From NCBI RefSeq assembly GCF_005795905.1, contig NZ_VAWE01000001.1:806001-870000 (forward strand): a stretch of 64,000 nt of DNA, read 5' to 3'. The position numbers and the translations under genes were made by a program. Below, piece by piece: positions 1 through 8,806 of the stretch. The stretch is from Streptomyces marianii. Lineage in GTDB: Bacteria > Actinomycetota > Actinomycetes > Streptomycetales > Streptomycetaceae. The notes beneath the pieces are model-generated. The model saw nothing but the letters and a program-made list of their open reading frames with translations, was not told the origin of the DNA and searched no databases. Each line of letters opens with the position of its first letter. Position 1 is the stretch's first letter.

Positions 1-476
1 GCCTGGTTGTCGTGGCTGCCGCGCAACACGATCACCGGGCAGTCGGCGTGGGCGGCGACGGCCAGACTGACGGAGCCGAGCAGCATCTCGGCAAGGCCGC
101 TGCGGCCGCGGGTGCCCACGACCAGCGCGGAGGCGTTCCGGGCCGCGCGGACCAGGGCGTACTCCGGCTCCTCGAACACCACGTCGGCGGTGACCCGCAG
201 CCCTGGGTGCCGGGCGCGTGCCCGCTCGGCGGCGGCGCCCACCACGTCCTGGGGCAGGGGCGGTTCGGTCGGTTCGCCGATGTCCCGGGCGAGCGCGGCA
301 CCCTCGTACCGGTCCCAGAGGCAGGCGTACACCACCCGCAGTGGCACCCCGCGCAGGGCGGCCTCGTCGGACGCCCAGTCGGCGGCGCGCAGGCTCGGCT
401 CGGAACCGTCGACGCCCACGACCAGGGGCCCTCCGAGGGCTCGCTCGGCCACTGCGTTCTCGTCCGCTGTGTTCAT
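1..476 (-). CDS. Universal stress protein (UspA family), 3' end outside window
   Basis: The reading frame on the minus strand starts with ATG at 476-474 after the Shine-Dalgarno-like GGAAGTGGAG and stays open to the left edge, so the C-terminus is missing. It begins MNTADENAVAE and contains the Usp beta-strand 1 signature VVGVDGSEPS near residue 20. Near residue 120 it has the ATP-binding type motif GTRGRSGLAEMLLGS (G-2x-G-9x-G-S form). The segment shows one complete Usp domain of about 150 residues; a second domain may follow, as in the neighbour. It lies 27 bp downstream of another usp gene on the same strand, so the two probably form a stress operon. The family assignment is firm; the physiological role is inferred. 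Confidence 0.88.
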   Translation of the reverse strand, partial: MNTADENAVAERALGGPLVVGVDGSEPSLRAADWASDEAALRGVPLRVVYACLWDRYEGAALARDIGEPTEPPLPQDVVGAAAERARARHPGLRVTADVVFEEPEYALVRAARNASALVVGTRGRSGLAEMLLGSVSLAVAAHADCPVIVLRGSHDNQ

Positions 477-503
477 GTTCTCCACTTCCTTCCGAAGGCG
501 CTG

Positions 504-1412
504 TCAGTCGTGCGCGACGACGGCGACGGGGGCGGCGGCGTGGTGCAGTACCGCGTGCGTGACGGGGCCGATGTGCACGCCGAAGGGGCTGCGCCGGACC
601 CGGCGTCCGACGACGACCAGGGACGCCTCGCGGGAAGCGTCGATGACGTGGTTGGCAGGGCTTCCGGACGGGGACTCCTCGACGACCTCGACGTCCGGGT
701 ACTTCTGCCGCCAGGGCCGCAGCACCGCGGCGAGGGCGGCGGCTTCATGCCGGCCGAGTGCGGCGTTGAGCTCGGCGTCGGCGGGCACGCCGTAGGCGGC
801 GTAGGGCGGGAGGTTCCAGCCGTGCACGACCCGCAGTGCGGTATCGCGGAGGGCGGCCGCCTCGAAGGCGAAGGCGATCACCGTGTCGTCGGGGTGGGTA
901 GTGTCGAGGCCGAGCACGACGGGCTGGTACGGGGTGGCGGTGGACGGAATGCCGGCGGGGTCCATCTCGTGCTCGTCGGCGGCTTGTTCCCCGGCCCGCA
1001 CCAGGACGACGGGGGTGCCGGTGTGCGCGATCACGGCCGCGCCCACGGACCCGACGAGGAACCCGCCGATCCCGCTCAGCCCACGCGAGCCGAGGACCAG
1101 CAGTTCGGTGTCCTTCGCCGTCTCCGGCAACGCGTCCATCGGCTTGCCGGGAACCTGCTCGGTCTCCACCCGCAGGCCGGGGTGGCGCCGACGCAGACCC
1201 TCGGCCGTCTCGCGCGGAATCCGTTCGCTCCAGTGCCGCAGCTTCTCGGCGCCGAGGGGGGCCTGCGCCTGGGCAATGGGCTCCGGAACGGGCTCCCAGA
1301 CGTGCACCAGCCGCAGCGGCAGACCGCGCAGCTTCGCCTCCCGGGCCGCCCACTCGGCAGCCGTGCGGCTCTCTGCCGAGCCGTCGAGGCCCACGGTGAC
1401 GTTGCGGGACAT
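504..1412 (-). CDS. Tandem-domain universal stress protein (UspA family), 302 aa
   Basis: The start is ATG at 1412-1410, preceded by AGGAGG at good spacing; longer upstream readings have no ribosome site. The protein has two Usp domains. Domain 1 (about residues 1-140) begins MSRNVTVGLDGS and carries the nucleotide-binding loop GSRGLSGIGGFLVGSVG. Domain 2 (about 155-300) begins PVVLGLDTTHPDD and has the more divergent loop GRRVRRSPFGVHIGPV, so ATP binding may be confined to domain 1. Tandem Usp proteins of about 300 aa are typical of actinobacteria and respond to hypoxia and dormancy. The preceding 700 bp hold a possible dormancy-type operator and a remnant of a ribosome-hibernation-like protein, which fits that setting. 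Confidence 0.92.
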   Translation of the reverse strand: MSRNVTVGLDGSAESRTAAEWAAREAKLRGLPLRLVHVWEPVPEPIAQAQAPLGAEKLRHWSERIPRETAEGLRRRHPGLRVETEQVPGKPMDALPETAKDTELLVLGSRGLSGIGGFLVGSVGAAVIAHTGTPVVLVRAGEQAADEHEMDPAGIPSTATPYQPVVLGLDTTHPDDTVIAFAFEAAALRDTALRVVHGWNLPPYAAYGVPADAELNAALGRHEAAALAAVLRPWRQKYPDVEVVEESPSGSPANHVIDASREASLVVVGRRVRRSPFGVHIGPVTHAVLHHAAAPVAVVAHD

Positions 1413-1699
1413 GCTGTCCACCTCCTGTGTCGGGGTTGCGATGCCAGCGTGGTGGCGGGAGAGGCCGCGGGTGCAGGTACCGCAGGTCCCCCGTCCGGGG
1501 CCGACCGGCCCCATCGGCCCAGGCGGCATCCCCGCACCACGCTGCGGCGCCGTTCGGCCCTGGCTTCCCGGCACCCCGTTGGGCCGATGCGTCCGAGTCG
1601 GTGGGACCGATGGACCCCTCATTGGCCCAGCACCGCGAAACGACGGCGGAACGCGGCCGCTCACCACGCGGAGCGTCCCTGATCGGCCACAGCCGCCCT
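1413..1699. promoter_or_regulatory. Upstream region of the usp pair with dyads
   Basis: No gene is visible here. A 7-bp perfect dyad with a 2-bp spacer (GGGGCCG-AC-CGGCCCC) lies at 1497-1512. GGGACCGATGGACCC at 1603-1617 loosely resembles the DosR/DevR box that controls usp genes in other actinobacteria. The second half-site is not a perfect inverted match, so this is only a candidate operator. Confidence 0.25.
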
Positions 1700-1916
1700 G
1701 CACGCCGGACGGCGTGACGTTGTCGTGCACGCTGAGGAAGCCACCGGCCACGAACTCGTCGACCAGCTCCAGGACCGGCTGCGCCGCCGGACCGACAAGG
1801 CGGCCCGCTCCGGACACAACGGCCACCGTGCGGGGTCCCCGCCGTGGCGCGTCGGCCCCGGTACCCCGCATCCCGCGGAAAGCGGCGGCAGGACGGCGGA
1901 CTACCACCCGGCGTGA
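1700..1916 (+). pseudogene. Possible remnant of a ribosome-hibernation (HPF/RaiA-like) protein
   Basis: This reading frame has strong coding-type GC3 and reads AGRRDVVVHAEEATGHELVD followed by QLQDRLRRRTDKAAR, ending at TGA 1914-1916. The strand-then-long-basic-helix pattern resembles the S30AE/HPF fold found near usp genes in Streptomyces stress islands. No start codon with a ribosome site and no upstream half could be found, so it looks like a truncated gene. The family assignment is tentative. Confidence 0.35.
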
Positions 1917-2114
1917 GACCCCGGTACGTACCGGCCCGGTCGGAGAGGGTCCACCGACCAGGCTTGCGTTGTGGCCCGCGCCGTCCACGGAAGCCCACCT
2001 CGCGGGCCCTTCGGCCCACACAGGTGACCAACGGCCCGCAGACGGCGCTCACCGGCCCGGGAAACGCTGATACCGGTGGTTCCCGATCAGCGGGCGAGAG
2101 CGAGGAGTTGTGTG

Positions 2115-3686
2115 GTGGCGAAGGCTTATCTGGTGGGCAGCGGAATCGCGGCGCTCGCCGCGGCCACGTTCCTGATCCGCGACGGGGGGTTCGACGGAAC
2201 GGACATCCACCTCTTCGAGGAGCAGCGGAGCATCGGCGGCAGCCTGGACGCGGGCGGCACGGCTCACACCGGCTACTCCATGCGCGGCGGGCGGATGTTC
2301 GAGGCCGAGTACCGCTGCACCTACGACCTGCTGTCCGGCATCCCGACTCTCGACGACCCCTCCATATCGGTGACCGACGAGATCCTGGCCGGACACGAGG
2401 ACTTCGCCTGGGACGACACCGCACGCCTCGTCGACGGCGACGGGAAGATCGTCGACACGCGCTCGATGGGCTTCTCCGAACGTGACCGCCTGGAGCTGGT
2501 CCGCTGCCTGGCCACCCCCGAGGGGCACCTGGACGGCAAGCGGATCACGGACTGCTTCGGCAAGCACTTCTTCACCACGAACTTCTGGTACCTGTGGTGC
2601 ACCACGTTCGCCTTCCAGCCCTGGCACAGCGCCATCGAGTTCCGCCGCTACCTCAGGCGCTTCATCCATCTGCTGCCCGAGTTCGCGACCATGTCGGGCA
2701 TCCACCGCACCCGCTACAACCAGTACGACTCCATCGTGCGCCCCCTGACCGCCTGGCTGCGCGAACGCGGTGTCACCCTCCACACCGGCTGCCACGTCAT
2801 CGACCTCGGGTTCGCACCGGGCCGCCGGAGTACGCGGGTCGAGACGATCCACCTGTCCCGCGGCGGCCGCGACGAGCAGATCGAGGTGGCCCTCGAGGAC
2901 CTGGTCCTGGTCACCAACGGCTCCATGACCGACGCCTCCAGCCTCGGGTCGCACACCTCCGCACCGTCCCCGCGCCCCCACCGCTCGAACGCCTGGCTGC
3001 TCTGGCACCGACTGCACCGAGGGCGCGACGACTTCGGCGACCCGGCGGTCTTCGACAAACGCGTCGACGAGTCCCGCTGGGAGTCGTTCACGGTCACCGC
3101 GAGCGATCCCGCCTTCCTCGACGCACTGGAGGAGTTCAGCGGCCGCGAGACCGGCCGAGGCGGCCTGATGACCTTCACCGACTCCAACTGGCTGCTCACC
3201 CTCGTCGCCCCGCGCCAGCCCGTCTACCGCGACCAGCCCGAAGGCGTCTTCGTATGGTGGGGCTACGCACTTCGCCCCGGCCGCGCCGGCAACCACACAC
3301 CCAAACCCATGTCGATGTGCTCCGGCCGGGAGGTCCTCGAAGAGACCCTGCACCACCTGCCGTTCGACGAGGCCGTGGCGGCCCGGGTGCGGAAGACCTC
3401 CACCGTCGTGCCCTGCCTGATGCCGTACATCACCAGCCAGTTCCTCGCCCGCCGCCGCGACGACCGCCCCAAGGTCGTGCCCGACGGATCGGTCAACCTC
3501 GCCTTCATCGGCCAGTTCACCGAGGTACCGGACGACGTGGTGTTCACCGTCGAGTATTCGGTACGCACCGCCTGGACGGCCGTGGCCCAACTGCTGAAGC
3601 TCGACAAGCACCCGCCCGCTGTCTACAAGGGCCACCACGACCCCCACGTCCTGGCCGCCGCACTGGAGACCATGCACCGCCGTTGA
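2115..3686 (+). CDS. Oleate hydratase (myosin-cross-reactive-antigen family), 523 aa
   Basis: This FAD-dependent enzyme family adds water to the C9 double bond of oleate and related unsaturated fatty acids at or near the membrane. The N-terminus carries the Rossmann FAD motif AYLVGSGIAALAAATFLIRD, then the family-typical IHLFEEQRSIGGSLDAGG and GGRMFEAEYRCTYDLLS. Length and the C-terminal segment (FIGQFTEVPDDVVFTVEYS) also match the family. The start is one of two adjacent GTG codons (2112 or 2115); 2115 gives 7-nt spacing from GAGGAG at 2102-2107. It is isolated, with no operon partner. The family is secure and the substrate is inferred. Confidence 0.9.
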   Translation: MAKAYLVGSGIAALAAATFLIRDGGFDGTDIHLFEEQRSIGGSLDAGGTAHTGYSMRGGRMFEAEYRCTYDLLSGIPTLDDPSISVTDEILAGHEDFAWDDTARLVDGDGKIVDTRSMGFSERDRLELVRCLATPEGHLDGKRITDCFGKHFFTTNFWYLWCTTFAFQPWHSAIEFRRYLRRFIHLLPEFATMSGIHRTRYNQYDSIVRPLTAWLRERGVTLHTGCHVIDLGFAPGRRSTRVETIHLSRGGRDEQIEVALEDLVLVTNGSMTDASSLGSHTSAPSPRPHRSNAWLLWHRLHRGRDDFGDPAVFDKRVDESRWESFTVTASDPAFLDALEEFSGRETGRGGLMTFTDSNWLLTLVAPRQPVYRDQPEGVFVWWGYALRPGRAGNHTPKPMSMCSGREVLEETLHHLPFDEAVAARVRKTSTVVPCLMPYITSQFLARRRDDRPKVVPDGSVNLAFIGQFTEVPDDVVFTVEYSVRTAWTAVAQLLKLDKHPPAVYKGHHDPHVLAAALETMHRR

Positions 3687-4547
3687 TCAGCTGCGGATGC
3701 CGCTGTGCCACAAGGATCGGCAGGTCGGCTGCGCCGCCGTGCGGCAGACGGTGCAGACGCGGGGGCGGCCCCTCGCGTTCTGGCAGGACGGGCAGACCGC
3801 TCCCCGTGTGGAAGTGGGCGGCGAAGGACGCGATCCGGCGCGTGTTGCGACATCACACACTGCCGCCCGTGGAAGCCAAGGACAAGCGTTACGACGGCGA
3901 GGGCGTGAGCGCGGTCGCCGTCCACCAGCTCCTCACCCACGGCAGTGACCAAGGGCTGTCCCGTGATCACCGGTGGATCAGCGCGCGGCGTCGGATGCGG
4001 TGCATCGCAAGGCGGAGGGTCGTCCTCATACTGGGCGTATTCGGGCGATCCGTCAACGCAGCGAGGTGCCGCAGCCGTCGTCGTGCGCCCGCTGGGGCTT
4101 ACGGGACAGCCCTCACGCGCACGACGACGCCCCGACAGCCGCCGTCACCCATCCCAGCCGGGCCGTCACGCCGAGCTGACCCTCCAGGTACGCGCCTCCA
4201 ACGGCCCGTTGGGCGACATCCGCGTCCTCGATGTCGACTTCGCCACCACGCCCGAGCAGGCGACGGCCTGGATCGGCTCCCGTACTCCTTGACCGTCCCG
4301 TTTCCGCCTCCGACACGAGCAGGCCGTTGGTCGGAGTCGGGTGATCGGTCCGGGTCGCCTCTGCGCGCCTCGCCGGTCAGGGCCTTCCCGCGCGGTGGAA
4401 CCCTCTCCGTTCATGTCGGCGCCCGCACCGGCGACGTCCGCGTCCCCGCCATCGTCACACCGCCGTGACCTGCACACTCACGAGATCACCGCGACTTTGC
4501 AATCGCCCCGCGCCAGTCCCCGACCCCACTCTCACCGGACCCCGAAG
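3687..4547. other. 860-bp interval without an intact gene
   Basis: Only broken coding-like segments are visible. Around 3810-3950 one plus-strand frame reads KDAIRRVLRHHTLPPVEAK with coding-type GC3, but it has no start and changes frame further on. No RNA gene or obvious terminator was seen. It is probably decayed mobile or accessory DNA. Confidence 0.4.
4173..4292 (+). pseudogene. C-terminal fragment of an unidentified protein
   Basis: About 40 codons with strong GC3 end at TGA 4290-4292 and read LTLQVRASNGPLGDIRVLDV followed by DFATTPEQATAWIG. No start or upstream partner is preserved. I do not recognise the family. The codon pattern makes it likely that this is the end of a former gene rather than chance. 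Confidence 0.3.
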
Positions 4548-4946
4548 TCAGCCCATGGGGGCTTCTTCCGCGGTAACCGGCTGAAGGTCCACCGGATCCA
4601 AGGAGGGCTTGTAGCCGCAGTAGGGGATGTGTTTCCTTGTTTGGACGTAGCGGGCGGTGACGTACCTCACCCGGTCCACATTCAGCCGGTACCAAAGGTC
4701 GTTCCCATCGACTTCCTGACCGCGAACTTTGCAGGTGAACCCTGCCAAGGCTCCGGCGTCCAGAGTGCTCCACGCGGTCGAGTTAGTCGTGGGTTCCCCC
4801 CGAACGTTTACGCCTTCATTACTGGTGATCACTCCGGCCTTCCATGACAGGGCAGGGAAGCCCTCTCGGTCACTTGCCGAGGCCACACCAGTTGACGCGG
4901 TCATGATCAAACCAGCAACAATGCTTACACACATCACGTTCTTCAC
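4548..4946 (-). CDS. Small secreted SH3-domain protein, 132 aa
   Basis: The GTG at 4946 gives the N-terminus MKNVMCVSIVAGLIMTASTG, followed by VASASDREG: a Sec signal peptide with an AxA cleavage site near residue 24. A longer reading from 5015 would bury the signal, so it is rejected; CGGAGTG precedes the chosen start. The mature part holds a bacterial SH3-type segment (GVNVRGEPTTNSTAW, then LWYRLNVDR and VTARYVQT). Two cysteines (in FTCKV and PYCGY) could form an extracellular disulfide. Such Streptomyces proteins are wall-associated or secreted and of unknown function. Its base composition is lower in GC than its neighbours. Confidence 0.75.
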   Translation of the reverse strand: MKNVMCVSIVAGLIMTASTGVASASDREGFPALSWKAGVITSNEGVNVRGEPTTNSTAWSTLDAGALAGFTCKVRGQEVDGNDLWYRLNVDRVRYVTARYVQTRKHIPYCGYKPSLDPVDLQPVTAEEAPMG

Positions 4947-5094
4947 GCGACACTCCGATCGCCAACCCGAAGGACAACTCTGCGAGAAATTACCCAGAGC
5001 TATACATTCGGTCAATAACGCGAATGTCCTCCATATCGGTTATACATAAAGACCGTTGGACCGACTCCGCCGCCGAGACCTGCGGGTCGGCTAA

Positions 5095-5119
5095 TACTCC
5101 AGCTGTAGATCGTGATCTT
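5095..5119 (+). repeat. Left terminal inverted repeat of the IS701-family element
   Basis: It starts TACTCCAGCTGTAGATCG and is the exact reverse complement of 7371-7395. Confidence 0.93.
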
Positions 5120-5263
5120 GCTGGGGGCGTGATCGAGAGCCTCAGCTGGCCGATGTGCGTGTTGCGCTGAGGGGTCTGGGGCGTTGGGCCAGTCTTGAGC
5201 CCGTCGGGACCGTAGCAGTGGGCCCGCGCCCCAGGTGTCGATGGCTGCACGTACGGTCTGCGC

Positions 5264-5944
5264 ATGACTGATCAGTGGTGGGTGGGCGTGCGTCAGCGGC
5301 TCGAGGCGGCGGGTGCAGGGCCTTCCGGCAGCAGGGTGTTTGGGGCATTGGGGCACAGGTGGATCGTGGAGGACCCGCTTACCCAGGGTGAGCTTGCCGA
5401 ACTCGAGGCTCAGACGGACGTGCGGCTGCCGGAGGAGTACCGGACATTCCTGCTCCACGTCGGTGCGGGTGGCGCCGGCCCCGCGTACGGCCTGTTCCCA
5501 GTTCGGCGCGTGCAAGGCCGCTGGCGTTGGGAAGGCGACGGCGCGGACCTGGCCGACCTGACGAGACTTGCCGCGCCGTTTCCCGACCAGGGCCCGGACC
5601 CGAAACTGCTCGACGACCTTCTTGCCCAACGCCCCGAGGAAGAGGACTTCGACGACATCGAGGACTTCGACGACGCCATCGAGGCTTGGGACGAGCGGTG
5701 GGAGGCCATCATGTTCGCCCCGGAGCGCACCGCCGGCGCCATCGTGATCTCCCACCTGGGCTGCGCCCAGAGAGAATGGCTGATCATCAACGGCAGCCAC
5801 CGTGGCACGATCTGGTCCGATTGCCGGGTGGACGACGTCGACCTCGCCCCGCTGCTCGACGACGACGGTACGCCGGTGACGTTCGCCCGCTGGTACACCG
5901 ACTGGCTGGAGAAAGCCGAGCGCACAGCCCTGTCGGCACCGTAG
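5264..5944 (+). CDS. SMI1/KNR4 family protein carried inside an IS element, 226 aa
   Basis: The protein shows the SMI1/KNR4 pattern: a helical N-terminus, then LTQGELAELEAQTDVRLPEE and YRTFLLHVGAGGAGPAYGLF (about residues 45-85), and a C-terminal core with WLIINGSHRGTIWSDC. In bacteria this fold is common among immunity proteins of contact-dependent and polymorphic toxin systems and among uncharacterised solo genes. No toxin gene is adjacent. It lies between the perfect inverted repeats of the IS701-family element, 110 bp upstream of the transposase start, so it is mobile cargo. An acidic linker (about 125-150, rich in Glu and Asp) separates the two halves. The family is secure and the function unknown. 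Confidence 0.82.
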   Translation: MTDQWWVGVRQRLEAAGAGPSGSRVFGALGHRWIVEDPLTQGELAELEAQTDVRLPEEYRTFLLHVGAGGAGPAYGLFPVRRVQGRWRWEGDGADLADLTRLAAPFPDQGPDPKLLDDLLAQRPEEEDFDDIEDFDDAIEAWDERWEAIMFAPERTAGAIVISHLGCAQREWLIINGSHRGTIWSDCRVDDVDLAPLLDDDGTPVTFARWYTDWLEKAERTALSAP

Positions 5945-6054
5945 GCCCATCGGCCTGTGCTGTTGAGCGTTACGGTGAAACGGGCTAAGCAGGGCCCTCA
6001 GCCAAGGTGGGCCGGTGTGGAGACGGGTGCGGCCACCGTTGATCATCGTGACTT

Positions 6055-7371
6055 GTGTGGAGTAACGATGAGACGGTGGCCGCAGGTCACAGCATAGATC
6101 CCGTCCGTTGGCGGGATGCGTTCGAGGTGGCCATGGGCCGGATCGCGGGCCGGTTCGTCCGGGTCGAACCACGGCAACGGGCCGGGCGGTTGGTGCTGGG
6201 CCTGCTGGCGGACCTGCCGCGCAAGAACTGCTGGACGATCGCGGAGTGGGCCGGGGAGGCCAGCCCGCACGGCATGCAGCATCTGCTGTGCCGAGCCGTT
6301 TGGGATGCCGACGGCATCCGTGACGACGTGCGCGAATACGTCGTCGAGCACCTCTATGACGAGGCTGCGGTCCTGGTTGTCGACGAGACCGGCGACGTGA
6401 AGAAGGGCACCCACACGGTCGGGGTCCAGCGCCAGTACACCGGCACCGCCGGCCGGATCGAGAACTCCCAGGTCGCGGTCTACCTCGTCTACGCCGGGAC
6501 GCGCGGGCACGCGGCGGTCGACCGCGAGCTGTACATCCCGCGCTCCTGGACGTCCGACCCGGACCGCTGCCGGGCAGCCGGACTCGGCCAGGACACCGTC
6601 TTCGCGACCAAGCCGGAACTGGCCCGCACGATGATCGAACGGTTCCTGGACGCCGGACACCACGTCGGCTGGGTCACCGGGGACGAGGTCTACGGCGGCA
6701 ACCCAAGACTCCGTACGGCTCTGGAGGAACGCGGCATCGGCTATGTCCTCGCGGTGGCCTGCTCGGCCGAAGTGTCCACCGGCGCAGGCAAGTTCCGCGC
6801 CGATGCCCTGGCGGCGAAGGTGCCGAAGCGGGCCTGGCAGAAGCTTTCGGCCGGACACGGCGCGAAGGGGCAGCGATTCTACGACTGGGCCGTCATCGAC
6901 CTCGCCGACGAAGCCCCGGGCCACCACCAGCTGCTGATCCGCCGCAACCGCAGCACCGGTGAACTCGCCTACTACCGCTGTCACTCCACCACGCCGGCAT
7001 CCCTGGCCACCCTGGTCAAGGTCGCAGGTTCCAGATGGCGGGTGGAGGAGACCTTCCAAACAGAGAAGGGACTGGCCGGGCTGGATGAGCACCAGGTCCG
7101 CCGCTACCCCTCGTGGGCCCGCTGGGTCACCCTCGCGATGCTGGCCCACGCCTTCCTCGCCGTCGTCCGCGCCGACGAACACGCACACCGACCCACGCCG
7201 GACGACCTGATCCCGCTGTCCTGCAACGAGATCTGCCGCCTGTTCATCGCGCTCGTCGTCCGGCCCGTCCTCGACGCGGCCCACCGGCTTGCCTGGTCCG
7301 ACTGGCGCCGCCGCCACCAGGCACGATCACGCACCAGTCACTACCGGCGGCAAGCCGCATCCCAGACATGA
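6055..7371 (+). CDS. IS701-family transposase, intact, 438 aa
   Basis: This DDE transposase catalyses excision and insertion of the surrounding element. The first catalytic Asp lies in LVVDETGDVKKG, the second in VTGDEVYGG, and the Glu in VEETFQTEKGLAG. The invariant IS701 segment VGVQRQYTGTAGRIENSQVA follows the first Asp. Translation starts at GTG 6055 (MWSNDETVAAG); the stop overlaps the first base of the right inverted repeat. The reading frame is uninterrupted, unlike the related copy at 9861-11247. Confidence 0.93.
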   Translation: MWSNDETVAAGHSIDPVRWRDAFEVAMGRIAGRFVRVEPRQRAGRLVLGLLADLPRKNCWTIAEWAGEASPHGMQHLLCRAVWDADGIRDDVREYVVEHLYDEAAVLVVDETGDVKKGTHTVGVQRQYTGTAGRIENSQVAVYLVYAGTRGHAAVDRELYIPRSWTSDPDRCRAAGLGQDTVFATKPELARTMIERFLDAGHHVGWVTGDEVYGGNPRLRTALEERGIGYVLAVACSAEVSTGAGKFRADALAAKVPKRAWQKLSAGHGAKGQRFYDWAVIDLADEAPGHHQLLIRRNRSTGELAYYRCHSTTPASLATLVKVAGSRWRVEETFQTEKGLAGLDEHQVRRYPSWARWVTLAMLAHAFLAVVRADEHAHRPTPDDLIPLSCNEICRLFIALVVRPVLDAAHRLAWSDWRRRHQARSRTSHYRRQAASQT

Positions 7372-7395
7372 AGATCACGATCTACAGCTGGAGTA
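7371..7395 (-). repeat. Right terminal inverted repeat of the IS701-family element
   Basis: It ends CAGCTGGAGTA immediately before the CTAA target duplication and is the exact inverse of 5095-5119. Confidence 0.93.
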
Positions 7396-7560
7396 CTAAC
7401 CGAGTTGCCGGTGCGGCTCTCCTCACCGAGGTGAAAAGCCGCCGGTGCCGACGGTCCCCGCAACTTCGACGACACTCCTCGAACCGGACAGCTCCGCCAG
7501 CCCCTCACCTGCCGCAGCGGCTACGCGTCCACCGAGGCTCCCGCCCGTCCGAGAGGCCGG

Positions 7561-7632
7561 TTGACGTCCCGGAAGTTCCGCACATACGATCGACCCAGTT
7601 TCCGCAATACGACTCACAGATTCCGAGATACG
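7561..7632 (+). promoter_or_regulatory. Promoter and triple TTCCG repeat upstream of the isomerase-like gene
   Basis: TTGACG (7561-7566) and TACGAT (7585-7590) form a sigma70-type promoter with an 18-bp spacer. Overlapping it are three copies of TTCCG followed by an ATACG element (starting 7576, 7600 and 7621), spaced 24 and 21 bp. The last extends into the dyad TTCCGagataCGGAA. The phasing of about two helical turns suggests an operator. Confidence 0.5.
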
Positions 7633-7650
7633 GAAATCGTAGGAGATGTG

Positions 7651-8355
7651 GTGCAGGACCTCGGGGCACTGGGACCGATCACCGCGTCCACGGACCGGTT
7701 CGTCGCCACGGTCACCTCTCTCACCGACACCCAGGTCGCCGGAGGCACACTGGTACCGCCATGGTCCCGCGGCCATGTGATCACCCACGTCGCGCGGGCC
7801 ACGGACAGCCTCTGCCGGCTGCTCACCTGGGCCCGTACCGGCACGGAGACACCGCAGTACGCGAGCATGGACGCCCGCGCAGCCGAGATCGAGGCCGGGG
7901 CCCGGCGACCGGTCGCCGCGCTGGTCGCCGACGTCCGCGACACCGCCGCCCGCTTCGAGGAGGCGATACGCACCCTCCCCCCGGCGGCCTGGCGCGCCGA
8001 GGTGCGGATGCGCACCGGCGAGCTGCGCACACCGACGACCCTGGTCCCCACGCGGTTGCGCGAACTGGAGATCCACCACGCCGACCTGGACGCCGGCTAC
8101 CGCTTCTGCGACATACCGGCCGACGCCGCCCGCTGGATCATCGACGACATCGTCGAGGCGCTCACCCGCCGCCGGGGCACCCCGCCGTTGCGCCTGGAGG
8201 CGCACGACACCGGCCTCGTGCACACGCTGGGCACCGGCGGCCCCACGGTCGGCGGACTCCAGGCCGACCTCCTCGCCTGGCTCAGCGGACGCTCCCCCGG
8301 CACGGGACTCACCGCATCCACCGGCGAGGTTCCCGCAGCGCCGTTCTGGATCTGA
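7651..8355 (+). CDS. Mycothiol-dependent maleylpyruvate isomerase-like (DinB/MDMPI) protein, 234 aa
   Basis: The N-terminal four-helix DinB-like domain carries the family motif VPPWSRGHVITHVARATDSL (about residues 30-50), whose His corresponds to a metal ligand. A second conserved His pair lies in RLRELEIHHADLDAGY. The C-terminal MDMPI domain follows (DTGLVHTLG to FWI end). Known members isomerise maleylpyruvate or transfer mycothiol; the substrate here is unknown. GTG 7651 is chosen because AGGAG lies 5 nt upstream; GTG 7648 is too close. The gene follows the right end of the IS701 element by about 250 bp and has its own promoter. Confidence 0.82.
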   Translation: MQDLGALGPITASTDRFVATVTSLTDTQVAGGTLVPPWSRGHVITHVARATDSLCRLLTWARTGTETPQYASMDARAAEIEAGARRPVAALVADVRDTAARFEEAIRTLPPAAWRAEVRMRTGELRTPTTLVPTRLRELEIHHADLDAGYRFCDIPADAARWIIDDIVEALTRRRGTPPLRLEAHDTGLVHTLGTGGPTVGGLQADLLAWLSGRSPGTGLTASTGEVPAAPFWI

Positions 8356-8806
8356 AGACGCCCGGCACCGAGCGCTTCGAGATCGGCGGAACGGCCAGGA
8401 GACACCTCACCCCCGGCCACGGAACAGACCACCGCCCAGCCGGGAGCACCACCGCCCCGGACGCAGACAACCGTCGCTCGTCGTGGCCGCGTCCGGACGG
8501 AAGTCGCGCACGGAACCCGCTTCCCGGCGGACCGACTTCCCCGGACGACCCCCTTCAGGTTCCATGCGCCGCGTCGGTCACACGTCACCACAAGGGTCAG
8601 TTGCGGTGCAGCGGGATCGACCGGTCCTTGCCCTGGGAGTAGATCGTGTCCGCGCTCGCCTCGAGCAGGCGGCCGGAGCGAGGCGGTCACTCACGATCCA
8701 ACTCAGGCAAATTATTAACCCAGTTCATCTATGCTGTGACGGAGCATCCACCGTCCGCCCCTGCCCCGGACGGTGTACGACCATCGCCACCGAAGGGTTT
8801 CGATCG
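8356..8806. other. 450-bp intergenic region upstream of the helicase gene
   Basis: No credible gene is visible. The last 100 bp include an AT-rich patch (AAATTATTAACCC, 8709-8721) followed by TATGCT at 8730-8735, a plausible promoter for the helicase gene at 8807. Confidence 0.4.

Larger units (their letters stand above)
5091..7399 (+). mobile_element. IS701-family insertion element with passenger gene, 2301 bp plus target duplication
   Basis: A perfect 25-bp terminal inverted repeat bounds the element (5095-5119 and 7371-7395). It is flanked on both sides by the direct repeat CTAA (5091-5094 and 7396-7399), matching the 4-bp YTAR target preference I recall for IS701-family elements. Inside are an intact DDE transposase and, upstream of it on the same strand, a SMI1/KNR4-family gene. 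Simple IS701 elements are nearer 1.4-1.6 kb, so this one carries about 700-800 bp of extra cargo. The intact ends, duplication and transposase suggest recent and possibly live mobility. Confidence 0.9.

Noticed and set aside
2049..3677. Long minus-strand open frame opposite the oleate hydratase gene
   Set aside because: It is a high-GC antisense shadow: no domain, reversed codon bias and no ribosome site, while the plus strand encodes a clear oleate hydratase.
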